DNA of 64,000 nt from Rhodovulum robiginosum (GTDB lineage Bacteria > Pseudomonadota > Alphaproteobacteria > Rhodobacterales > Rhodobacteraceae). Position numbers and translations under genes: made by a program. The stretch's first letter is position 1. The number at the start of each line of letters is the position of its first letter. The stretch covers positions 186,001 through 250,000 of the forward strand of contig NZ_RWGU01000049.1 in NCBI RefSeq assembly GCF_003944755.1. Direction: 5' to 3'. Shown in pieces: positions 7,949-16,681 of this stretch. The notes under the pieces were generated by a model. That model made no database searches and was not told where the DNA came from. It was given only the letters and a program-made list of their open reading frames with translations.

Positions 7949-8428
7949 GTGGATTTCGAGAAATGGTATGCGCGTTTCGAGCGGTCTGTGGCGGCCATCC
8001 TGATGGCCGGAATGGGCGTCGTCATCCTATTGGCGACGTTCAGTTTTCTGCGCACGACCGTTCAGGCCACGCTGGGCTTCGGGGGTGCACTGGACTACGC
8101 CACTTTCCAGACGCTCTTCGACCGGGTGCTGGCCGCGGTGATCGCGCTGGAGCTGGCCCATTCGGTCCAGCAGATGGCGGCAGGCCACCGTGGGCTGGTC
8201 CAGGTCAAGACCGTGATCATCATCGGCGTTCTCGCGGTCGTTCGAAAGCTCATCCTTCTGGAGGTCGAAAGCACATCCGGCCTCTTCCTGATCGGCGTCG
8301 CCGCCGCCATCCTGTCGCTCGGGCTCGTGCTGGCACTGACGCATTGGGTCGGGCGGACGCGTGGTGACGACGGCGGGCCGCTTCCCTCGCCGGGTGCTCC
8401 GGCCGGGGACCGGCCGCAAGCCAAGTGA
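7949..8428 (+). CDS. PsiE-family (phosphate-starvation-inducible E type) membrane protein
   Basis: A 159-residue inner-membrane protein with four hydrophobic helices (about 14-38, 58-76, 88-106, 112-132) and a polar Pro/Gly-rich tail. The arrangement and the segment FDRVLAAVIALELAHSVQ, followed by VQVKTVIIIGVLAVVRKLI, are typical of the PsiE family, whose function is unknown. The ATG at 7949 lies after CAAAGGAGTAAAACG, a strong ribosome-binding site. It is cotranscribed with the ferritin-like gene and followed by hairpins at 8495-8561. The family name comes from an E. coli phosphate-starvation gene; regulation here is not known. Confidence 0.8.
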   Translation: MDFEKWYARFERSVAAILMAGMGVVILLATFSFLRTTVQATLGFGGALDYATFQTLFDRVLAAVIALELAHSVQQMAAGHRGLVQVKTVIIIGVLAVVRKLILLEVESTSGLFLIGVAAAILSLGLVLALTHWVGRTRGDDGGPLPSPGAPAGDRPQAK

Positions 8429-8494
8429 ACGCCCCAAGGCGACGGCGTGACGGCACCCTTCCGCCGCGCCCCAGCCGGGGTGCACGAGATCATC

Positions 8495-8561
8495 CGCCCC
8501 TCGAACACAGGGGCGGGGCCTCGGGCGTTCCGATCGCTTCGCGGCTCTTTGTTTAAGAGCC
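8495..8561 (+). terminator. Two successive hairpins after the PsiE-type gene
   Basis: Hairpin one: CGCCCCT / AGGGGCG with a 7-base loop (8495-8515). Hairpin two: GGCTCTT / AAGAGCC with loop TGTTT (8543-8561). Neither has a long T-run. They probably end the 7412-8428 transcript and separate it from the AraC regulator. Confidence 0.45.
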
Positions 8562-8656
8562 CCCAATGCGGCCGATCACTATAGACGTGGCCGGTCAACG
8601 CGACCATATTGCCTGCGGCAAAGTGGCCCGAATTTGGCGAGCAGGGAACCTGTGAC

Positions 8657-9586
8657 GTGACGTATACCGGCATGACATCGGTCGAACTGCGGGCCAAGGA
8701 CGACCTGTCGCCCGGCAAGCTCTCGGAGACCATGCATCGGGTGGATTTCCACGATACCTGTGACGGAATTGCACGCGTTTCCAGGGTCAATCTCGGCGAG
8801 GTTTTCCTCGGCGAGGTCGTGACCGACGGCTTCGATTCCGTGACCGAAACATCGCGGGTGACCGTGCTGCTGCCGGTGACCGGGCGTGTTGGGCTCCAGC
8901 GAAATGGCGTTACGCAAAAGGCGACGGGCGCGGATACCCTTCTTGTCCAACCGGGGATACGGCAGAACTACATGCGGGCGGATCGCTCCGGGCGGGCGCG
9001 CACCCTCGCCGCGTTCGTGCCTCTGCCGCCCTGCGCGACAGCGCGCAAGACGCAGTTGCCTGCGATGATGTCCGTTGGCGCATCGGCCGAGGCACGCAGC
9101 CTGCGCGGCTTTCTCGACTATGCATTCGCGGAATTACGCAATGCCGACAGCCCGCTGCGCCGCCCGGCCGCGAGCGGCGCCATCGAAGCGGTGGTGACCG
9201 ACGCCGTGCAGGCGTTCTACGGGATCGCCGCGCCGCTGCCCTCGACCGACGCCACATGCCCCGCCCGCGTGCGCGCGGCCCGCGATTACATGCACGCACA
9301 TGCCGACGAGGCGCTGACGGTCGAGCAGATCGCCCGCGCCGTCGGCATCGGGCCGCGCGCCCTGCAGGCGGCCTTCCGCGACGGGCTTGGCATGACCCCG
9401 CGCGAGGTGCTGGCCGAGATCCGGCTGGAGCGCGCCCGCAGCCGTCTTCTGTCGCCCGAGCGCGGGACCACGGTCACCGATGCCGCGCTCGACAGCGGAT
9501 TTGCACATCTCGGCCGTTTCGCGGGCGCCTATCGCCAACGCTACGGCGAGAGCCCGTCCCAGACGCTGCGCCGCGCCATTCGCTGA
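8657..9586 (+). CDS. AraC-family transcriptional regulator
   Basis: About 309 residues. The C-terminal ~100 residues form the double AraC HTH (ALTVEQIARAVGIGPRALQ... then TTVTDAALDSGFAHLGRFAGAYRQRYGESP). The N-terminal half has the look of the AraC/TetR-activator ligand domain found in many 310-330-residue members (GFDSVTETSRVTVLLPVTG). The start is uncertain: GTG at 8657 with CAGGGA nine bases upstream, ATG at 8672 without a site, or TTG at 8609. The gene lies immediately before the large autotransporter, same strand, with a palindrome between them, so the autotransporter is the simplest target (inference). Confidence 0.82.
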   Translation: MTYTGMTSVELRAKDDLSPGKLSETMHRVDFHDTCDGIARVSRVNLGEVFLGEVVTDGFDSVTETSRVTVLLPVTGRVGLQRNGVTQKATGADTLLVQPGIRQNYMRADRSGRARTLAAFVPLPPCATARKTQLPAMMSVGASAEARSLRGFLDYAFAELRNADSPLRRPAASGAIEAVVTDAVQAFYGIAAPLPSTDATCPARVRAARDYMHAHADEALTVEQIARAVGIGPRALQAAFRDGLGMTPREVLAEIRLERARSRLLSPERGTTVTDAALDSGFAHLGRFAGAYRQRYGESPSQTLRRAIR

Positions 9587-9730
9587 GAGGATTTCCCTTC
9601 GACCGCGTGCCGTGGACAAGGGACTTCGCGTTTCGGATAGCGCGGCGGCCCGACACGTGTCACCTTCACCATCGTTCAATTCATTTCTTCGTGGGGGCAT
9701 CGGAAATGAACGCGAGAGTGAACCGGAACC

Positions 9731-9745
9731 GAACCTGACAGGTTC
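9731..9745. promoter_or_regulatory. Palindrome GAACCTG-A-CAGGTTC before the autotransporter
   Basis: A perfect 7-base inverted repeat around a single central base, about 49 bases upstream of the autotransporter start and 145 bases after the AraC gene. A direct-repeat-like GAACCGGAACC lies just before it. It could be an operator, or a short transcript hairpin; there is no T-run. Confidence 0.35.
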
Positions 9746-9793
9746 AATCGCACGCGCCGGAGATATGGGGCGAGCGTTCTCACGAGGCCCCAG

Positions 9794-12700
9794 ATGAGAT
9801 TTCCCCGACTCCACCACTTCATGACATCCACCAGCGCGGTCGCCCTTTACGGTGCCGGTGCGCTGACCCTCGCCGCCGTCTCGGTGGCCTCTGCGGACTG
9901 CACCGTCAACGGCGCACCTTCCAGCCCCCTGGTAACCGATGTCGTGCCTGACGGCGGGTCCGTGGTTTGCGATCCGGGAACCCGGTTGCAGAGCTTCGAC
10001 GGACGCGCGGATCTCGACACCGCGACACCGGCCGGCACGTTCGATGCCACGATCCGGACGGGCGCGGAACTGGTTGCCCCCGGATCGGGTCTCGGACAGG
10101 GGTCAGATCAGGCCGCGCTCTTTTTCGGCCCGCGAAGCACCGCCACCATCGAAAGCGGCGGAGAGGTCCGCGGCCCGGGCGCCGGGCCCGGTCTGATCGT
10201 TTTCACCGGCCCAGACAGCCGTCTCACGAACGACGGAAGACTCGCGGTGGTCGGGCGGAGGCCGGTCATACAGGGCAACCTCAACGGCGCGCTTCCGGCC
10301 ACGGGGCTCGAAATCGTCAACCGTGGCGAGATCAGCAACGTCGATGACAGCCCGACATTCAACGCCACGACGAGCGATCTGAGGGGCAGCGCCGCGATCT
10401 CCACCGCACCCGGAACCGTCATCCGGAACGAGGGGAGCATTCGACGAGCCTCTTCCGCGGGGTCGGCCGTGCTGCTCCAGGACGATGGAGCGCTGACGAA
10501 CGACGGCACGATCACCTTCGAATTCTCCGGCTTTCCCAGCTACGCGCCTTCCCCGAGCAACAGTCAGCAGGACACGATACTCGTGAATGGCGCCCCCGAC
10601 GCGACCATCGTCAACCGGGGGACGATCAGCATCGAGGGCGGCCGCGGCGACGCGATCAGTCTTTCGCAGTCGGATGGCGCCACAATCCTGAACGACGTTT
10701 CCGGGGCGATCCTGGCGACAGACGGTATGCTCGCGATCAACGTGTCTTCCGGCGACGATCTCCGCATCACCAACAGCGGTCGGATCGCGGGCGGTTCGGG
10801 CGGGCCGGCCATCGACGTCAACGGCGAGAACTTCCTGCTGATCCACAACGATGGCTCGGACCTGTCGGGCGACGTGAATGTAGAGGTCAGCACCAAAGCG
10901 TTGAAAACGCTGGACGAGTTTGCGGCCGCAGTCGGCCGGCCACCGCAACAAGCAGAACCCGTGTACAATCGGCGATGCACGGCTGGAACGCCCCCCCTGC
11001 CTTGTCTCAAGTCTGTGATTGCGCGCCCCCTTCAGGCGACCGCCGAATGGCGCACCGATGGTCCGATCGCGGTTGACCAGAGCCAAACCCGCTATTCGGG
11101 GATCAATACCTTTGTTCTGCGTGGCGACGGCGCTTTGACGCTGAGACAGGATTTCGAGGCTGCCAACGATCCGAGCACCTCGAACGGGACGATCGGAGAT
11201 TTCGCTGGCCGCCTGACCTTCTCGGCCCTGAACGCATCGGGCGAGATCAGGGCGTCCGGCGTGATCTCGGACGCCGCCGACGGGACGCAGGGCAGCCTGC
11301 GCAAGACCGGGGACGGCACCCTGATCCTGACAGGAAGAAACACCTATACGGGAGCTACGGCAATTGATGCTGGCACGCTGCAGCTTGGCAATGGGCGCGC
11401 GTCCGGTTCGATTGTCGGCGACGTGGCGAATGAGGGGACGCTACGCTTCAAGCGCGGTGACGTTCTTACCTACGGTGGCAAGATCACCGGATCGGGAAAG
11501 GTCGTTCAGGCCGGTTCGGGCGTCACCGTGCTGACGGGTAGAAACACCTATACCGGCGGCACTGAGATCCGTTCGGGCAAGCTGCAGCTTGGCGGCCCCG
11601 GATCCATTGAAGGCGATGTTCTCAACGAGGGCGTGCTGGTCTTCAACACGTTCCCCGGATATACGTTCAGCGGTGCGATCAGCGGCTCGGGTGCCGTTGA
11701 CAAGCAGAACCCAGGCACGGTCACGCTGACCGGTGCGAACACCTATACCGGTGCCACGACGATCAGGGGGGGCGAGCTTCGGCTCGACGGCAGCCTGACA
11801 TCGTCCCGTGTATTCGTTGCGCCGGGCGCGAGAATGAGCGGCACCGGCGCGACGACGGGAGAGGTCGTGGTCAGGCCGGGGGGCACGCTCGCCCCGGGCG
11901 GCAGCACACCCGGCGAGCAGCTGACGGTGGGCGATTTCAATCTTCTCGCCGGTGGTATCCTGGCGATCGATGCCGCGGAAAACCCGGTCGGCGGGCTCGT
12001 GTCGGACAGCCTGAACGTCAGCGGAACCGCGACCTTCGGCGAAAGCGCTGTCGGCGCGGGCCGGCCCTACGGGCCGACGGTGATCGACGTGACCTTCGAC
12101 GCCAACGCAACGGTCCCGGCGCTGGAGGGGATTAACGTGATATCCGCGGATGGCGGCGTAAAGGGCACCGCGCCCGGCATCGTCCTCGACCCGGCATCGC
12201 TGCCTAACGGCCAGAATTTTCACTTGAACCTTGAGGCCACGAACCTCGGCGGCACCTCCGCCGCGCCCGGCGAGGCGATCCCGGACGGGGCGGGCGGCGC
12301 AGGCTTCGTCATCCTCCAGGTCGAGAATACCGACCCGGTTTACATCGCGCCTCCGCAGGTCACCGTGATCAACGCGCCGCATCTCGTGCCGAGTGGCCGG
12401 CCGGTTCTTGCGCCGACGCATGTGCCGTCTTTGGTGCCGACGGCAACGCCCACCGCCACGCCGGTTCTGGTGCCGGCGCTGATCGCCGGCCCGACATCGA
12501 ACGTGACGACGCCCGTCGTCGTCGCACCCTCGACCGGCACGCCGCCCACGACCGGCACACCCCCGGCGACCGGGATCGCCGTAAGGCACCACGGCGTGCA
12601 ACTCGCCGGTGGTACGTTGACACCGCAGCCGCAGACGCCGACCGGCGTGCAAACGACACCGACCTCGATTCCGGTCGGAACGGTCAGTTCGGTCGTCGTC

Positions 12701-13996
12701 GTCGAACCGCCGAGCGATCTGGGCACCGTTGAATACGTCTCGATCAGCGGAAGCTACGGCGAAGTGAACCAGACGCACGCCAAGGACGGCACGAAATACG
12801 CACTGATCTACGCCCCGCACCAGGTTCAGGTTTCGAGTATCCCGACGGACTATGGAAACCTGACCACGCTCGGCGTTGCCCAGACCAGCACCCAGCAATC
12901 CGTCGGCCAGGCCGCGTCCGCGATATTGCCGGAACCGCACCAACGGCCCACCACGACGGATCAGGCAAACCTGGTCGCGGGGCTTTACCCCCTGGCGCTG
13001 GGCACCATCAACGACGCGCTGGATTCGCTGGCCGGCCTGGACGAGGACCCGACCTTCGTCACTGTCCTCAACACAAGAGCGTTCCAGAACACGATGGCAA
13101 GCCGTTTGCGCGACCGCCGCGACGGAACCGCGGACATGTCCCGCGGCCTGACGCGGGACGCGGCCGTGCCGGCAAGCGACCGCCAGGCCTGGGGCGAGAT
13201 CCTGGGGGGATATGCCGAAGGCGACTACCTGAACGGCTCGGATACCTGGACCCGGGGCTTTGTGCTCGGCGCCGACCAGAGTGTCTCGGAGAACCTGTTG
13301 GCCGGTGTCGCGCTCAGCTACTCTGGCGCGGGCATCTCTACTGACACCGGCTCGCAAGACGAGGTCAACACGCTGGAGGCCGCGGCTTACGGCACGTGGA
13401 CTTCGGGCGACTGGTTCCTGAACGGTAACGTCGGGATCAGCTACAACTGGCTGGATATGGACCGTGCCATTCGCGTGGGAAGCTATGGCGACGCGGTCTC
13501 GGGCAGCACCAACGCGACCAGCATCTTCACCGGGATCGAGGCCGGCAAGATCATCCGCACCTCATGGGGCGCATTGGAGCCGACGGTCGGCCTTCGCTAT
13601 CAGTATGTCGACCGCGACGGCTACACCGAAGGCGGCCCCGACACGCTCTCCCGCAAGGTGTCCGGAGAGGTTTTACACAGCAGCCAGGGTGTTCTCGGCC
13701 TGCGTGCCCACGGTACCTACAGGGGGGCCGGCGGCATCAAGTGGCGCCCCGAAATTCGCGCAGCCTATTCCCGCGAACTCGGAGACAGCGACATCAACGG
13801 CAGCGCGTCCCTGGTCAACGCGCCGGCAAGCACCTTCGACGTCTTCACGGCCGGTCCAGGCGAGGATGTCGGGATTCTTGGGCTGCGGCTGGACGGCAAG
13901 GGAGAGCGGGTCAACTACTTCGTCGACTATCAGGTCGAGGCCCGCGACGGCCTCGTGGCCAATCAGCTTCGCGTCGGTTTCAACATGAGGTTCTGA
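9794..13996 (+). CDS. Large autotransporter (type Va) with PATR repeats
   Basis: A 1400-residue outer-membrane autotransporter. The signal region (residues 1-34) ends VASA|DC. The passenger is rich in Gly/Asn/Thr strand repeats typical of a beta-helix; three clear PATR repeats (LTGRNTYTG or LTGANTYTG) lie near residues 512, 580 and 646. A long Pro/Thr/Val-rich linker (about 855-975, with TPTATPV and TGTPPTTGTPP) is an uncommon insertion between passenger and translocator. The C-terminal beta-barrel begins near residue 1130 (WGEILGGYAEGD) and ends in FNMRF, with the terminal Phe recognised by the Bam complex. No protease or lipase motif is visible, so adhesion or biofilm roles are most likely. 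No good ribosome-binding site; ACGAGG is the nearest. Confidence 0.92.
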   Translation: MRFPRLHHFMTSTSAVALYGAGALTLAAVSVASADCTVNGAPSSPLVTDVVPDGGSVVCDPGTRLQSFDGRADLDTATPAGTFDATIRTGAELVAPGSGLGQGSDQAALFFGPRSTATIESGGEVRGPGAGPGLIVFTGPDSRLTNDGRLAVVGRRPVIQGNLNGALPATGLEIVNRGEISNVDDSPTFNATTSDLRGSAAISTAPGTVIRNEGSIRRASSAGSAVLLQDDGALTNDGTITFEFSGFPSYAPSPSNSQQDTILVNGAPDATIVNRGTISIEGGRGDAISLSQSDGATILNDVSGAILATDGMLAINVSSGDDLRITNSGRIAGGSGGPAIDVNGENFLLIHNDGSDLSGDVNVEVSTKALKTLDEFAAAVGRPPQQAEPVYNRRCTAGTPPLPCLKSVIARPLQATAEWRTDGPIAVDQSQTRYSGINTFVLRGDGALTLRQDFEAANDPSTSNGTIGDFAGRLTFSALNASGEIRASGVISDAADGTQGSLRKTGDGTLILTGRNTYTGATAIDAGTLQLGNGRASGSIVGDVANEGTLRFKRGDVLTYGGKITGSGKVVQAGSGVTVLTGRNTYTGGTEIRSGKLQLGGPGSIEGDVLNEGVLVFNTFPGYTFSGAISGSGAVDKQNPGTVTLTGANTYTGATTIRGGELRLDGSLTSSRVFVAPGARMSGTGATTGEVVVRPGGTLAPGGSTPGEQLTVGDFNLLAGGILAIDAAENPVGGLVSDSLNVSGTATFGESAVGAGRPYGPTVIDVTFDANATVPALEGINVISADGGVKGTAPGIVLDPASLPNGQNFHLNLEATNLGGTSAAPGEAIPDGAGGAGFVILQVENTDPVYIAPPQVTVINAPHLVPSGRPVLAPTHVPSLVPTATPTATPVLVPALIAGPTSNVTTPVVVAPSTGTPPTTGTPPATGIAVRHHGVQLAGGTLTPQPQTPTGVQTTPTSIPVGTVSSVVVVEPPSDLGTVEYVSISGSYGEVNQTHAKDGTKYALIYAPHQVQVSSIPTDYGNLTTLGVAQTSTQQSVGQAASAILPEPHQRPTTTDQANLVAGLYPLALGTINDALDSLAGLDEDPTFVTVLNTRAFQNTMASRLRDRRDGTADMSRGLTRDAAVPASDRQAWGEILGGYAEGDYLNGSDTWTRGFVLGADQSVSENLLAGVALSYSGAGISTDTGSQDEVNTLEAAAYGTWTSGDWFLNGNVGISYNWLDMDRAIRVGSYGDAVSGSTNATSIFTGIEAGKIIRTSWGALEPTVGLRYQYVDRDGYTEGGPDTLSRKVSGEVLHSSQGVLGLRAHGTYRGAGGIKWRPEIRAAYSRELGDSDINGSASLVNAPASTFDVFTAGPGEDVGILGLRLDGKGERVNYFVDYQVEARDGLVANQLRVGFNMRF

Positions 13997-14001
13997 TGCT
14001 T

Positions 14002-14040
14002 CCCGGCTCTTTCGAAAAGCCCAAGTGAAAGCCGGGCTTT
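14002..14040 (+). terminator. Probable terminator of the autotransporter gene
   Basis: Six bases after the stop codon two overlapping stems are possible: CCCGGCT/AGCCGGG (14002-14036) and AAAGCCC/GGGCTTT (14016-14040), the second ending in TTT. The exclusive pairings could also switch, but a simple terminator is the likeliest reading. Confidence 0.5.
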
Positions 14041-14236
14041 GACGGATCGAAATGCCGTACGGCATTTGTGGCGCTGAGTTCGCTTAACCAATTGCCGCCC
14101 GCTCGGTTTTACATTGAATCGTGCGGGGCCAAGCCGTTTCGCCTGCACGTGCAAAGCCCTCTTCGCGTCCAAACCTCCATATGATCGCCCCGCATCCAGC
14201 AAATGGCCTGCTGAAATTTTTTTGGGTCAACTTCGG

Positions 14237-14268
14237 AATCCGGATTACCATTTCGCAATTCGGATTGC
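14237..14268. promoter_or_regulatory. Two tandem near-palindromes spaced two helical turns apart
   Basis: AATCCGGATT (14237-14246, perfect palindrome) and GCAATTCGGATTGC (14255-14268, palindrome with one mismatched pair) share the core ATTCGGATT/ATCCGGATT. Their centres are exactly 20 bases apart, so a dimeric regulator could bind both on one DNA face. They lie in the ~460-base gap between the autotransporter and the secreted-protein gene at 14455, after an AT-rich patch (AAATTTTTTTGGG). No regulator is assigned. Confidence 0.3.
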
Positions 14269-14454
14269 CCCGGACTCATCCGTACGCGAAGAGTCCACCC
14301 AAATCGGTGCCTCTCATGAAACGTCAGGATCGGTGAGGGGGCCTCGGCACCGGGCGCGAATGGATGTTTCTTGCGCCCGTGGGCTTTGGATAGAGCCATT
14401 GGTCTCAACGTTGCACCTGAACGAAAAATCAAAATGTTCCAGAAGGAAATTCAG

Positions 14455-15009
14455 ATGAAACGACCTGCCCTCGCCGCGATGACCGCGCTGGTTCTGACGT
14501 CGACGGCTTCGGCCCCCGCTCGCGCCAGCGAGGAAAGCGACAAGGCGGCCCTCGCCGCGCTGGCGATCCTCGGGATTGCCGCGTTGGCGCATCACGAAGA
14601 TCATTACCGCCAAGGTAACGCCCCCGCGAATGGTCAGCAGACGGCGGATTTCGAGCGTGGCTACCGCGACGGGCTGCACAACGAACCCTACAACTCCGCC
14701 AGATCGAGCGTGGCCTATGGCTCGGGCTACGACGCCGGGCACAAGGAACGCGCGAACCGCCTTGCCTACAAGCGGCACGGCGCGGCACAGGGCGCGCCCA
14801 ACCTGGCGATGCGCGGCTGCGTCGGTGAAGCCTCGGCCATGTGGAACCGCAACCCGCGTGACATTCATGTGGTCGCTTCGGCCCGGGGCAGCTTCTCGCA
14901 AGCGGGCGGTCAGGAGTACAGGGTGGAGGTCGCGGCCGGGCATCGGCATGCCGTGTGCAACGTCAATGCGGAGGGGACGGTCTTCAACGTCCGGAACGGA
15001 CGTCTCTGA
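14455..15009 (+). CDS. Secreted protein of unknown function, 184 residues
   Basis: Exported protein: a signal peptide (residues 1-24, cleavage near ARA|SEES), a short hydrophobic helix (AALAALAILGIAALAHH), then two similar Gly/Tyr repeats (FERGYRDGLHNEPYN and YGSGYDAGHKERANR). The C-terminal domain has two cysteines (MRGCVGE and AVCNVNAEG) that could form a disulfide. The Met at 14455 is chosen because AGAAGGAAATTC precedes it and it opens the signal peptide; the frame extends further upstream without a site. No family recognised. It heads a run of four small envelope genes. Confidence 0.7.
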   Translation: MKRPALAAMTALVLTSTASAPARASEESDKAALAALAILGIAALAHHEDHYRQGNAPANGQQTADFERGYRDGLHNEPYNSARSSVAYGSGYDAGHKERANRLAYKRHGAAQGAPNLAMRGCVGEASAMWNRNPRDIHVVASARGSFSQAGGQEYRVEVAAGHRHAVCNVNAEGTVFNVRNGRL

Positions 15010-15174
15010 CCAGCAAGGTCAGTCCCTGGTGGCGGCGATGGCCGCCCTCTGCCGCGCCGCCTGTGCTATCCCTCGTCGGGATATTGGCCATCGGCGCGGC
15101 GGAACCGGACGACGTATGAAAATGCGCCTCGCCCGAAACACCTAAGATCAGTTCGTTCATGGAGAACCAGAAAT

Positions 15175-15810
15175 ATGAAGTCCTTTTCATTCGCCCTGGC
15201 AACAGCCTCGACAGCCGTCACCCTCGGGGTCGCGTCGCCGGCAATCGCCGACGAGCAGGCCGCGATAGACGGCTGCATTGACCGACTGCGCGCCGAGGGC
15301 GGTCCCGACGCCCAGGCCGGCGGCGAAATCCTCAGCAGCGAGTTTTCCGAGGCCGGCACGCTGGTGATGCTGCGCGACGCGGGGGGCACCGTCTGGCGCT
15401 GCATCGGCTACAACGACGGCACGGTCGGCGAGCTGACCGTCGCGCAAGCCGCCGATGACGGGGGCGGTGCCATGGCCGGCGCATCGTCGGAGCCCGCGAC
15501 CACGACCGTACAAGTCCGTTTCGACGCCGGCACGTCGGGGGCGGAACTTACGGGCACGCTGTCGCCGGGCAGCAGCACGCGCTACGTGCTTGGCGCCAAC
15601 AACGGGCAAAACCTGTACGTCCGCGTTGCGACAGATACTGACGGCGTATTCTACCAGATCTTCAACCCCGACGGCTCTTTCCTGCTCGAGCAGATGACGC
15701 CGGACCGGGAGTACCGCGGCGAGCTTTGGCAATCGGGCGATCATGTCGTCGAGGTGATCAACCGCGGCAACGGCACGGCCGGCTACAACGTCATCTTCGG
15801 GATCGACTGA
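15175..15810 (+). CDS. Secreted two-domain protein, PliG/PPC-like C-terminal domain
   Basis: A 211-residue exported protein with a signal peptide to about residue 25 (SPAIA|DEQ). The N-terminal domain (26-95) has two cysteines (DGCIDRL, WRCIGYND). The C-terminal domain (about 115-210) follows a pattern of strand motifs (YVLGANNGQNLYVRV, then FNPDGSFLLEQ, GELWQSGDHVVEV, GTAGYNVIFGI) that I recall from bacterial pre-peptidase-like or g-type-lysozyme-inhibitor-like domains; this is recollection, not a search. It may bind carbohydrate or protein in the periplasm. AGAACCAGAAAT lies before the ATG, without a strong site. It is two bases upstream of the next gene, so the pair is cotranscribed. Confidence 0.72.
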   Translation: MKSFSFALATASTAVTLGVASPAIADEQAAIDGCIDRLRAEGGPDAQAGGEILSSEFSEAGTLVMLRDAGGTVWRCIGYNDGTVGELTVAQAADDGGGAMAGASSEPATTTVQVRFDAGTSGAELTGTLSPGSSTRYVLGANNGQNLYVRVATDTDGVFYQIFNPDGSFLLEQMTPDREYRGELWQSGDHVVEVINRGNGTAGYNVIFGID

Positions 15811-15812
15811 GC

Positions 15813-16166
15813 ATGAAAGAGCTTCGCCATTCGCTTGCGCTGTCTCTCGGCGCAGGGCCGGCCCTCGCTCAGGATGAAACCGCGCAGGCGGTCGGGGCCG
15901 GTGTCGGCTTGCTGATCGGGTTGCTGATCATGATCGTCGTGGGCGCCATCGTGGGCTGGCTTGCGAGCCTGATCGTCAAGGGTGGCGGCTCGGGCTTCTG
16001 GGGCGACGTCCTGATTGGGATCGGTGGGTCGATCCTCGCCGGCTATCTCCTACCTGCGCTCGGCCTTACCCTTGGGGGCGGGGTGGTCGGGGCCATCGTG
16101 CCTGCGCTTATCGGCGCGGTCCTTCTGCTGATGATCATACGTGTGATCCGCCGCCTCGCGGGATGA
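15813..16166 (+). CDS. GlsB/YeaQ/YmgE-type (transglycosylase-associated) membrane protein
   Basis: About 117 residues. The N-terminal 20 residues look like a short signal peptide (LSLGAGPALA|QDE), then three hydrophobic Gly-rich helices with the family motif IVGWLASLIVKGGG and ILAGYLLPALG. The YeaQ/GlsB family are small stress-induced inner-membrane proteins; family members usually have only the three-helix core (about 80-85 residues), so the signal-like extension is a variant. The start is two bases after the previous stop. A following short hydrophobic-basic tail ends RVIRRLAG. Confidence 0.78.
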   Translation: MKELRHSLALSLGAGPALAQDETAQAVGAGVGLLIGLLIMIVVGAIVGWLASLIVKGGGSGFWGDVLIGIGGSILAGYLLPALGLTLGGGVVGAIVPALIGAVLLLMIIRVIRRLAG

Positions 16167-16258
16167 GCGGGGCATTTCGTCGACAACGCCCTTATCCGGG
16201 CAACGCCTGGCCCGGAAACCGGGCCGCTACAAGTTCTATAAGTGAAAGGAAGACCAAT

Positions 16259-16564
16259 ATGACCCTGAAACTCAAACTCGCCGTCACCGCCGCCGCGCTT
16301 GCCGCGCTTTCGGGCTGCGTCGAGGAAACCGCGTCGACCGAGCCCGGCCGCCCGATGGTCGGCAGCGAATACGACCTGTCCTCGTTTGAGGGCGCGCGCG
16401 CCGGTCAGGCCGAAATGGGTCTTCAGAACCTCGGCTACGAGGCCATTCGCACCCAGGGCCTGACCACGTGGTGGTTCAACCGCTCGACGGGGGCTTGTGC
16501 CCGGATCACCACTTCCGACGGCCGCTATTCGGACCTGACCATGCTGCCCGCTCAAGACTGCTGA
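16259..16564 (+). CDS. Small lipoprotein, 101 residues
   Basis: A lipoprotein signal peptide with lipobox ALSGC, lipidated Cys at residue 19, and a mature domain of about 80 residues. The mature part ends in a compact pattern (TTWWFNRSTGACARITTSDGR... and LPAQDC) with two cysteines, seen in small alphaproteobacterial lipoproteins of unknown role. GAAAGGAAGACC lies just before the ATG at 16259. The frame is open upstream but without a signal. It ends the envelope gene run and is followed by a hairpin. Confidence 0.75.
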   Translation: MTLKLKLAVTAAALAALSGCVEETASTEPGRPMVGSEYDLSSFEGARAGQAEMGLQNLGYEAIRTQGLTTWWFNRSTGACARITTSDGRYSDLTMLPAQDC

Positions 16565-16573
16565 AGAGAGTCC

Positions 16574-16597
16574 GGCCCTCTCTCACGGGAGAGGGCC
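16574..16597 (+). terminator. Strong hairpin after the lipoprotein gene
   Basis: GGCCCTCTC / GAGAGGGCC, nine perfect pairs around loop TCACGG, ten bases after the stop codon. It is followed by AAAACCC rather than T, so it would be an imperfect rho-independent terminator on the + strand or simply protects the 3' end. Confidence 0.5.
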
Positions 16598-16681
16598 AAA
16601 ACCCACAACCGGCCGGCCATCCCCATCGGTTTTCTGAGAAAGCGGACTCAATTGGGATATTTCAATGATTGCCTTCTTGCG

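Noticed and set aside
12373-12700. Tandem-repeat array or CRISPR-like pattern in the autotransporter
   Set aside because: The repeated CCG/ACG triplets encode a Pro/Thr-rich linker in frame; no spacer-repeat structure.
11441-13357. 638-codon minus-strand frame inside the autotransporter gene
   Set aside because: Antisense shadow of GC-rich coding DNA; low-complexity Arg/Val/Ala content and no ribosome-binding site.
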